The position numbers were made by a program, and so were the translations under genes. A stretch of DNA of 64,000 nucleotides from positions 124,001-188,000 of the forward strand of contig JADJOJ010000010.1 of the NCBI GenBank assembly GCA_016713825.1. The letters are read 5' to 3'. Of this stretch, positions 58,671-64,000 are shown piece by piece. Numbering within the stretch: position 1 is the stretch's first letter; every line of letters begins with the position of its first letter. Source of the DNA: Candidatus Leptofilum gracile (GTDB taxonomy: Bacteria; Chloroflexota; Anaerolineae; Promineifilales; Promineifilaceae). Under the pieces are notes generated by a model. The model was not told the origin of the DNA. It did not search any database and was given only the letters and a program-made list of their open reading frames with translations.

Positions 58671-59237
58671 CTATTCTAAAGGTCGAAAGCTGGCAACAAT
58701 GGCTTCAAATTCCTCCAGATAATTGTCAAATTCACCCATTGGGGCTTGCAATTCAATGCTAAACATGTCGTGAGAGCGTGCAATATAGACAGCTTCATGC
58801 TTGGTATCGTTCACAACATAGATGTGCCTCAAAATTGGATAACCGCTCAACTCATCTTCATCTAGAGATATTGAACCGTATTCAAATTCCTCTGGATTAA
58901 GCCTCGTTATCGATTCCATTTGCCATGAGTGAACATCCTCTAGCGTTGCTTCAGGCACATTCATTTGGAAAATATATATTCTAAAAGTGTTTAGGGTATT
59001 CTTTGATATCTGCAATTTCAGATCATCATTTCCTCTATAACCATTCTCGCCATACTGACTGATTTTCCATTTTGTAGGGTAGTTAATGGAAAATCCATAC
59101 AGGTCATGCGTAATCGTCGCGATTTCTTCTTCGTCGCGAATTAGAGGCCAGTAACCTAAGGCAATTGAAGCTAATAAGAACCAAACTATTACAAATATTA
59201 GTGAAGCCTTCCAACTGAGTTGAATGCGATTCTTCAT
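58671..59237 (-). CDS. Membrane-anchored protein, unknown, AT-rich
   Basis: 188 residues: one N-terminal membrane helix (about 11-32, IFVIVWFLLASIALGYWPLI) followed by an outside beta domain with LYGFSINYPTKWKISQYG, a pattern seen in PsbP/DUF1795-like lipoproteins. ATG 59237 is preferred to 59252 since GGAGCG precedes it. Codon use is A/T-rich, and the gene lacks the ACGGCCGT word. The first codons overlap a copy of a GATTCTTCATTGCGCT repeat whose partner lies at 58531-58562, so the gene may have arrived between repeats. Confidence 0.7.
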   Translation of the reverse strand: MKNRIQLSWKASLIFVIVWFLLASIALGYWPLIRDEEEIATITHDLYGFSINYPTKWKISQYGENGYRGNDDLKLQISKNTLNTFRIYIFQMNVPEATLEDVHSWQMESITRLNPEEFEYGSISLDEDELSGYPILRHIYVVNDTKHEAVYIARSHDMFSIELQAPMGEFDNYLEEFEAIVASFRPLE

Positions 59238-59292
59238 TGCGCTCCGCTCCATTCACAATGGCAAAAGAATGATCCGTTGCTAGGTGATTTGA

Positions 59293-60519
59293 TTATTCAC
59301 ACGGCCGTTTTAACCCATCCAAAATCCAGCAATCCATCCCCTGCTCCAGCCACGCCTGGGCGTCAATCCAGATGGCGTCTACCAGCAAATCCCAGTGCAG
59401 GTGGTTGCCCGTAGATAGCCCCGTCGTGCCCACTTCGCCCACAATTTGGCCCGGCGTCACCAGATTCCCCGGCGCAACGGCAATGCTGGACAGATGGTAA
59501 TAGCCGCTGTAAATCCCCAGCCCGTGGTCAATAATCACCGCCCCGCCCCGCACGTACAAAAATTCGGCCACCACAACGGTGCCTGCGGCTGGGGCCAGCA
59601 CCGGCGTGCCGCCGTACGCCGCAAAATCGACGCCCTCGTGGTAGGTGCGGTAGGGGCCGCCGTTGTAAGAACGCCGCGCCCCAAACGTGGAGCTGATTTC
59701 CAAAAAGCTGTTGATCGGCACTTGAAACGGCGCATCCCACTGCGCCGGACCGCTGTTTTGCTCCCAAATTTCAAACAGGCGGGCCCGCTCCTCGGCAATG
59801 GATTCCTGGTCAATCTGTGCGGCCGTTCCCGTGAGCGTGAGCTGCTGGTATTCCCAACTGGTGGGGTCGTGGAACTGCCACGGCTGTCGCCAGGGTGGGG
59901 CATCACCCACCTGGATGCTCAGCTCCGGCTGCTGCGTGCCAAAAAAGGCCCCGGTGCCGGTCAGCCCCACCAGGTAGCGCTCGTTGTTGAACACGTCCAT
60001 CTCGTTGTTGCCGAGAACGGCCGTTACCACCCCCACACTTTCCATCTCCCCCCGCAGCCCAATCGCCTGCCCCGGCACGCCCACCAACTGCGATACCTCC
60101 AGTGTGGCAAACCCGGCGGGCAGTTCGCGGGGTGTCCCCTCGGCGGCGGGGATAAAAATGGGCTGGTAGAGCGCGGGGCGGTAGGGATTTGGTGCGCCGT
60201 TGCGCAGGGCGATGGCCCAGGGGGAGCTGTTGTGGGCAACGGCCGTTGCCCACAAATTCCCCCACGGTCGCCGAAAGATGCCAGTTTGGGGAACGGCCGT
60301 TTCCGGCAAAACCAGTTCCGTGCCAATCGCGGGCTGGCGCTGCGGGTTCATCTGCGGATTCAATTCATGCAGCGCGGTCTCGTCCACCTGAAAACGGACG
60401 GCCAGCGCCGCCCAGCTGTCGCCCGGCTGCACCAGCAGCGTGGCTTGCGCCACAACGCGCTGCGTCATCAAGCTAAACCACAAAACCAGCAAACATGAAA
60501 AAGCAAGCCAACGTTTCAT
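59293..60519 (-). CDS. LysM and M23-family metallopeptidase (envelope hydrolase)
   Basis: A 408-residue exported protein. The signal peptide is MKRWLAFSCLLVLWFSLMTQRVVAQA. A LysM-like segment follows (LLVQPGDSWAALAVRFQVDETALHELN, about 27-70). The centre is a beta-rich region of unknown type. The C-terminal M23 domain has HEGVDFAAYGGTPVLAPAAGTV and the second metal motif HLHWDLLV. ATG 60519 is chosen for the signal peptide. It is likely to cut peptidoglycan or envelope peptides outside the membrane, or to act as an EnvC/NlpD-type activator if inactive. Confidence 0.9.
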   Translation of the reverse strand: MKRWLAFSCLLVLWFSLMTQRVVAQATLLVQPGDSWAALAVRFQVDETALHELNPQMNPQRQPAIGTELVLPETAVPQTGIFRRPWGNLWATAVAHNSSPWAIALRNGAPNPYRPALYQPIFIPAAEGTPRELPAGFATLEVSQLVGVPGQAIGLRGEMESVGVVTAVLGNNEMDVFNNERYLVGLTGTGAFFGTQQPELSIQVGDAPPWRQPWQFHDPTSWEYQQLTLTGTAAQIDQESIAEERARLFEIWEQNSGPAQWDAPFQVPINSFLEISSTFGARRSYNGGPYRTYHEGVDFAAYGGTPVLAPAAGTVVVAEFLYVRGGAVIIDHGLGIYSGYYHLSSIAVAPGNLVTPGQIVGEVGTTGLSTGNHLHWDLLVDAIWIDAQAWLEQGMDCWILDGLKRPCE

Positions 60520-60564
60520 ACCAACATTGTACGCAGATTTTGTGATTGGACACAGATTGAGTAG

Positions 60565-60629
60565 AAATAGAACGCTGATTTTCCTGACACTCCTGATCTT
60601 GGTAATCAGGAAAATCAGTGTTCTATTCT
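60565..60629. repeat. AATAGAACGCTGATTTTCCTGA inverted repeat (family O)
   Basis: About 22-nt arms with one mismatch, roughly 60566-60587 and 60606-60627, separated by CACTCCTGATCTTGGTAA. It lies between the divergent M23 peptidase and folK genes. Confidence 0.85.
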
Positions 60630-60687
60630 GAATCTTGTTCCCCACACCCATCATTAGTTTTTGTTATAGCAAAACCCAAGAAACTGT

Positions 60688-60716
60688 TTGACATTGATGA
60701 CGCGCTGTGTTATAAA
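60688..60716 (+). promoter_or_regulatory. Consensus sigma70 promoter of folK
   Basis: TTGACA (60688-60693), a 17-nt spacer and TATAAA (60711-60716). The predicted leader before ATG 60782 is about 59 nt. Confidence 0.75.
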
Positions 60717-60781
60717 GTTTGCCATATGACGCAGGGCAGCATTTTGGTTACTTTGACCAAACTGGATTAACAATAAAGCAG

Positions 60782-61285
60782 ATGCAAACGATTTATTTAG
60801 GATTGGGCACAAATTTGGGTGACCGCACCGCCAATTTGCAGGCAGCGCTTGATGGACTGGCTGAAAAGTTGGTGATTACGGCCGTTTCCCCCCTCTACCA
60901 AACCCCACCCTGGGGCGTCACCGACCAGCCCGACTTTTTGAATCTATGCCTGGCCGCCGAGACTGATTTGCCACCGACCGAACTGCTCACTTTCGTCAAA
61001 AATCTGGAAGTTGAACTGGGCCGCCAGCCCGCCAAACGGTGGGGGCCGCGCCTCATCGACATCGACATTCTTTTTTACGCCAACCAGCTAGTAGAAACCG
61101 AAAACATGACCATCCCGCATCCGCGACTGGCGGAACGCGCCTTTGTGCTGCGTCCCCTGGCTGACATTGCGCCCGATTTTGTGCATCCGGTGCTGGGTGA
61201 GACGATGGCAGATTTGGCTGCGCGTGTGGCGGATGAGGGGATACGGCCGTATCCGCACACCATCACCCTGCAACCAGCCAACTAA
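60782..61285 (+). CDS. folK: 2-amino-4-hydroxy-6-hydroxymethyldihydropteridine pyrophosphokinase
   Basis: A 167-residue folate-pathway enzyme that transfers pyrophosphate from ATP to the pterin alcohol, making the substrate of FolP. The N-terminus YLGLGTNLGDRTANLQ and the signature RWGPRLIDIDILFY (near 80-93) are diagnostic. HPRLAERAFVLRPL follows. ATG 60782 fits homologues; a longer frame from 60719 overlaps the promoter. folP lies 0.7 kb downstream, separated by a TetR gene. No folB is present here. Confidence 0.95.
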   Translation: MQTIYLGLGTNLGDRTANLQAALDGLAEKLVITAVSPLYQTPPWGVTDQPDFLNLCLAAETDLPPTELLTFVKNLEVELGRQPAKRWGPRLIDIDILFYANQLVETENMTIPHPRLAERAFVLRPLADIAPDFVHPVLGETMADLAARVADEGIRPYPHTITLQPAN

Positions 61286-61318
61286 AATTTTTTCGCCGAA
61301 AAATAAGTCACCGCTCAT

Positions 61319-61340
61319 TTTTTGAGTGACGACTCAAAAA
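61319..61340. promoter_or_regulatory. TTTTTGAGT-GACG-ACTCAAAAA palindrome (TetR operator)
   Basis: 9-bp perfect arms with a 4-bp centre lie 9 nt before ATG 61350. A GTCACCGCTCA half-match lies just upstream at 61308-61317. Position and symmetry fit autoregulation by the TetR product. Confidence 0.65.
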
Positions 61341-61349
61341 GAAAAACTT

Positions 61350-61955
61350 ATGCTAGAAACCGAAACCACCACCCGCCGCGAACGCCGCATCGCTGCCCGC
61401 AAGGCACAGCTTTTGGAAGCCGCTGCCCACGTCTTTAGCCACAAAGGGTATGAAAAGGCGACCACCAAAGAGATTGCCGAAGTGGCCGACGTCTCCGAGG
61501 GCACGCTGTTCAACTACTTCGCCACCAAGCGGGAACTGCTCATCGGCGTGGCCAAAGCGTATGCCGACGAGGTGGCTGCCGACATTGCCTCGGTGCAGGG
61601 GGAAACGTTTGAAGACATGCTGGCCCAGCTCATGGCCAACCGCTTCCGCCGGGGGCAGGAGCGCCGCCTGTTCATGCTTTTTCTCTACGAATCCCGCCTG
61701 AACGCCGACGTACACGAATATTACGTGCAGGAAGCGCTGCACCGCATCATCGCCGCCACCGAGCAGCGGCTGACCGCGCTCATCGACTCTGGCGTTATGC
61801 GTCCGGTGGACCCCGCCATCGCCGCCCGCATGATGAGCGCCACCATCATGGGCTTCGCCGCCCTGTTCGAGCTAGGCGTCTCCATCGGTACCGGCTCCCC
61901 CGAAAAGCTGGGGGCGGATGTGACGGATATTTATTTGAATGGGTTGCGGAATTAG
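61350..61955 (+). CDS. TetR-family transcriptional regulator
   Basis: 201 residues. The N-terminal helix-turn-helix (about 17-60) reads LLEAAAHVFSHKGYEKATTKEIAEVADVSEGTLFNYFATKRELL, typical of the family. The C-terminal ligand domain is uncharacterised. ATG 61350 is chosen since the perfect palindrome at 61319-61340 overlaps the alternative GTG at 61326. The stop codon lies in the first word of a TAATTGGG repeat. It sits between folK and folP; the usual TetR targets are itself and adjacent genes, so control of folP is possible. Confidence 0.9.
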   Translation: MLETETTTRRERRIAARKAQLLEAAAHVFSHKGYEKATTKEIAEVADVSEGTLFNYFATKRELLIGVAKAYADEVAADIASVQGETFEDMLAQLMANRFRRGQERRLFMLFLYESRLNADVHEYYVQEALHRIIAATEQRLTALIDSGVMRPVDPAIAARMMSATIMGFAALFELGVSIGTGSPEKLGADVTDIYLNGLRN

Positions 61956-62008
61956 GTAATTGGGTAATTGGTAATTGGGTAATTTTAGCCTGGGGCTTCA
62001 GCCCCCGG
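61950..62008. repeat. Family C tandem repeat and CCTGGGGCTTCAGCCCC hairpin
   Basis: 61950-61985: TTAGGTAATTGGGTAATTGG words, the first providing the TetR stop. 61989-62008: CCTGGGGCT-TC-AGCCCCCGG hairpin, a dispersed type. Confidence 0.8.
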
Positions 62009-62020
62009 ACTGGTGAAACA

Positions 62021-62881
62021 ATGTTCGATTGGGGCACAAAAACATACGTCATGGGCATTTTAAACGTCACGCCAGACAGCTTTTCCGGCGATGGCATTTG
62101 GCAGCGCGACGACCAGATCGCCGCCGCCGTGGCCCAAGCGCAGCAGTTTGCCGCCGACGGCGCAGACATCATCGACATCGGCGGGGAGAGCACGCGCCCC
62201 GGCAGCACGCCCGTTAGCGAGGCGGAGGAGCTGGCCCGCGTGATTCCGGTGATTGAGGCGGTGCGGAACGCAATTTCCCTGCCCATCTCTGTAGACACTT
62301 ACCGCGCCAACGTGGCCGAAGCCGCTCTGGCAGCCGGGGCCAACTGGATCAACGACGTGTGGGGCTTGCGCATGGATGCCCGCCTGGCCCAGGTGGCCGC
62401 CCAGGCCAACTGCCCCGTCGTGCTGATGCACAATCGCAGCAAACCGAAAGACGTCGCCCAGGAAGAACGGCTCGGCGGCCGTTACGTCGGCGTGGCTTAC
62501 GATGATCTCATTGAGGACATCAAAAAAGAGCTGGGTGAGAGCGTTGAAATTGCCATAAAAGCAGGCGTGTCAGAAAGCAATATTATTCTTGATCCAGGTG
62601 TGGGATTTGGCAAAACCGTTGCCCAAAATTTGCAGCTTGTGAACCAACTCGATCAGTTCAAAACGATGGGATTTCCCATCTTGTTAGGCAGTTCGCGCAA
62701 ATCGTTTATTGGCTACACGCTCGATTTGCCGCCGGAGGAGCGGCTGGAAGGCACGGCCGCCACCGTGGCCATCGGCATCGCCCGTGGGGCCGACATTGTG
62801 CGGGTGCATGATGTGAAACCAATTGTGCGGCTGGCAAAAATGACAGACGCCATTATTAGAAGCAAAGAGATTGGAGATTAG
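62021..62881 (+). CDS. folP: Dihydropteroate synthase
   Basis: A 286-residue folate enzyme that joins p-aminobenzoate to the pterin pyrophosphate made by FolK. GILNVTPDSFSGDG (12-25) and IDIGGESTRPGSTPVSEAEE (near 51-70) are the two family signatures, and LILLGSSRKSF-like FPILLGSSRKSFIG binds pterin. No good ribosome site precedes ATG 62021. The last residues and stop (GD, TAG) are part of a GGAGATTAGAGATTGG repeat. It is on the same strand as folK and tetR. Confidence 0.95.
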   Translation: MFDWGTKTYVMGILNVTPDSFSGDGIWQRDDQIAAAVAQAQQFAADGADIIDIGGESTRPGSTPVSEAEELARVIPVIEAVRNAISLPISVDTYRANVAEAALAAGANWINDVWGLRMDARLAQVAAQANCPVVLMHNRSKPKDVAQEERLGGRYVGVAYDDLIEDIKKELGESVEIAIKAGVSESNIILDPGVGFGKTVAQNLQLVNQLDQFKTMGFPILLGSSRKSFIGYTLDLPPEERLEGTAATVAIGIARGADIVRVHDVKPIVRLAKMTDAIIRSKEIGD

Positions 62882-62952
62882 AGATTGGAGATTGGAGAAG
62901 GGTCGCCATGAAGACGAGCAATCTCCAATCAACCAATCTCCAATCTCCCCCA
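62868..62952. repeat. Family B tandem-inverted repeat
   Basis: GAGATTGGAGATTAGAGATT words (62870-62898) face CAATCTCCAATCAACCAATC words (62920-62945). It carries the folP stop and ends 16 nt before the acyl-CoA dehydrogenase start. Confidence 0.9.
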
Positions 62953-62968
62953 AAAGGGAGCATAAAAC

Positions 62969-64000
62969 ATGTTAGATTTTCGCTTAGATGAAGAACAGAA
63001 GATGCTAACCGATGCCATTGCCCGTTACGCCAACGAGCGGATGCGCAAGGTGTTTCGGGATGCGGAGGAAGACGGCCGTATTCCCCCCGAAGTCGTCCAG
63101 GCTGGCTGGGAGCTGGGCATTTTGCCCACCGGGCTGCCAGAAGCGTACGGCGGTTTTGGCGAGTACACGGCGCTGACGGGCGTGCTGGCCAGCGAAGAGC
63201 TGGCCTGGGGCGACCTGGCCATCGCCCTGAACGTGATGGTGCCCAATTTAGTGGCCGTGCCGGTGATGTTGTGCGGCACCGAGGCGCAAAAAGAGGCGAC
63301 CCTGCCCCAATTTTGCGATGAGGTGATGCCCGCCATGACCGCTGCGCTCACCGAACCCGTGGTGAAGTTTGACCCGTACAAGTTGAAGACAACGGCCGTT
63401 CGCGAAAACGATGAATACGTGCTGAATGGGTCGAAAACGGCCGTGCCCCTGGCCGAAACGGCCGAACTCATCCTGGTCTACGCCAACGAAGATGGCCAGA
63501 CCCAGGCATTTTTCGTGCCTGCTGATGCCGCCGGTTTGTCCATCGACAAGAAGGCCAAGCTGATGGGCATCAAAGGGTTGCCCACGTTTATGGTCACCCT
63601 GGCTGACTGCCGCGTTCCGGCCGCAAACAAGCTGGGCGGCGAAGAGGGCATCAACTTTGGCCTGATTTTGAACCACAGCCGGATTGCCCTGGGTGCAGCG
63701 GCCGTCGGCGTGGCCCGCGCGGGCTACGAATACGCCCTCGATTACGCCAAGCAGCGCGTGCAGTTTGGCGAGCCGATTGCCCACAAGCAAAGCATCGCCT
63801 TCATGCTGGCCGATATGGCTACCGACATCGACGAAGCCCGCCTGCTGGTGTGGGAAGCGGCCTGGCAAATGGACCAGGGCCACGACATCACCCGCGACGC
63901 AGCGCTGATGAAGCAGCGCGTGGACGACATCGTGGTGCTGGTGGCCGACCGGGCGCTCCAGGTGCTGGGCGGCTACGGCTACATCCGCGAATATCCGGTA
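62969..64000 (+). CDS. Acyl-CoA dehydrogenase family protein, partial
   Basis: 344 codons are visible and the gene runs off the right edge. The N-terminal helical domain starts MLDFRLDEEQKMLTDAIARYA. The middle beta domain has TAALTEP and LTLADCRVPAANKLG-type strands. The C-terminal FAD domain has SRIALGAAAVGVARAGYEYALDYAKQRVQFGEPIAHKQSIAFMLADM, with VLGGYGYIREYP ending at the edge, all standard for the family. AAAAGGGAG precedes ATG 62969. It oxidises an acyl-CoA with electron transfer to ETF. Chain length is unknown. Confidence 0.95.
   Translation, partial: MLDFRLDEEQKMLTDAIARYANERMRKVFRDAEEDGRIPPEVVQAGWELGILPTGLPEAYGGFGEYTALTGVLASEELAWGDLAIALNVMVPNLVAVPVMLCGTEAQKEATLPQFCDEVMPAMTAALTEPVVKFDPYKLKTTAVRENDEYVLNGSKTAVPLAETAELILVYANEDGQTQAFFVPADAAGLSIDKKAKLMGIKGLPTFMVTLADCRVPAANKLGGEEGINFGLILNHSRIALGAAAVGVARAGYEYALDYAKQRVQFGEPIAHKQSIAFMLADMATDIDEARLLVWEAAWQMDQGHDITRDAALMKQRVDDIVVLVADRALQVLGGYGYIREYPV

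Overview
The window looks like chromosomal DNA of an uncultured, GC-rich member of the Chloroflexota, probably Anaerolineae-like. This is inferred from gene content, since no rRNA or tRNA gene is present. The pointers are membrane PknB-type kinases with Thr/Pro-rich linkers joined to WD40, FHA, thrombospondin-3-like and CBM9-like domains, a UPF0210/ACT pair, an ABA4-like protein, frequent GTG/TTG starts and several apparently leaderless genes. No transposase, integrase, phage gene or CRISPR array was found. Genes are mostly housekeeping or accessory metabolism in short operons on both strands.

Layout. 1-5 kb: mutM with a partial downstream gene, a P-loop kinase overlapping a diacylglycerol-kinase-like gene, and a ten-helix membrane protein. 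5-11 kb: L-threonine aldolase, a 1093-residue receptor-like kinase, a DinB-like and an HD-domain protein. 11-22 kb (minus): sarcosine-oxidase-type genes soxA-soxG-soxB, then two tandem WD40 kinases, then soxD. 22-31 kb: an AT-rich membrane gene, a degenerate repeat array, an ACT/UPF0210 pair, a P-loop kinase broken by a 64-nt almost pure G tract, an oligoendopeptidase F, and a carotenoid/photoprotection-like group (ABA4-like, CrtI-like, SRPBCC, SDR). 31-42 kb: a triple-FAS1 lipoprotein, a glutaredoxin-thioredoxin reductase fusion, and small metabolic and nucleotidyl genes. 43-50 kb (minus): a respiratory nitrogen-type island with a cytochrome c/copper-amine-oxidase-like fusion, a Crp/Fnr regulator, two perfect FNR/DNR boxes, a ferredoxin, a 12-helix oxidase-I/NnrS-like protein, an octaheme Hao-like cytochrome and an 8-helix membrane protein. 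50-64 kb: pckA, coaBC, a death-like/effector-associated-domain protein, DUF423, rhodanese, mvaB, aat, prs, a hydrolase, an M23 peptidase, folK-tetR-folP and a partial acyl-CoA dehydrogenase.

Two genome-scale signatures stand out. (1) The palindrome ACGGCCGT occurs about 128 times by hand count, roughly once per 500 bp, in every reading frame and between genes; it resembles the cyanobacterial HIP1 phenomenon with a different word. (2) Most intergenic gaps hold short-word degenerate tandem repeats arranged as inverted arms. At least a dozen unrelated word families share this architecture, and in at least eight genes the stop codon lies inside or at the edge of the first repeat word.

The best candidates for new biology are the FNR-controlled Hao/ferredoxin/oxidase-like operon with its cytochrome fusion, the gene-end tandem-inverted repeats, the HIP-like palindrome, the 22.6-kb repeat array, and the free-standing effector-associated-domain protein.
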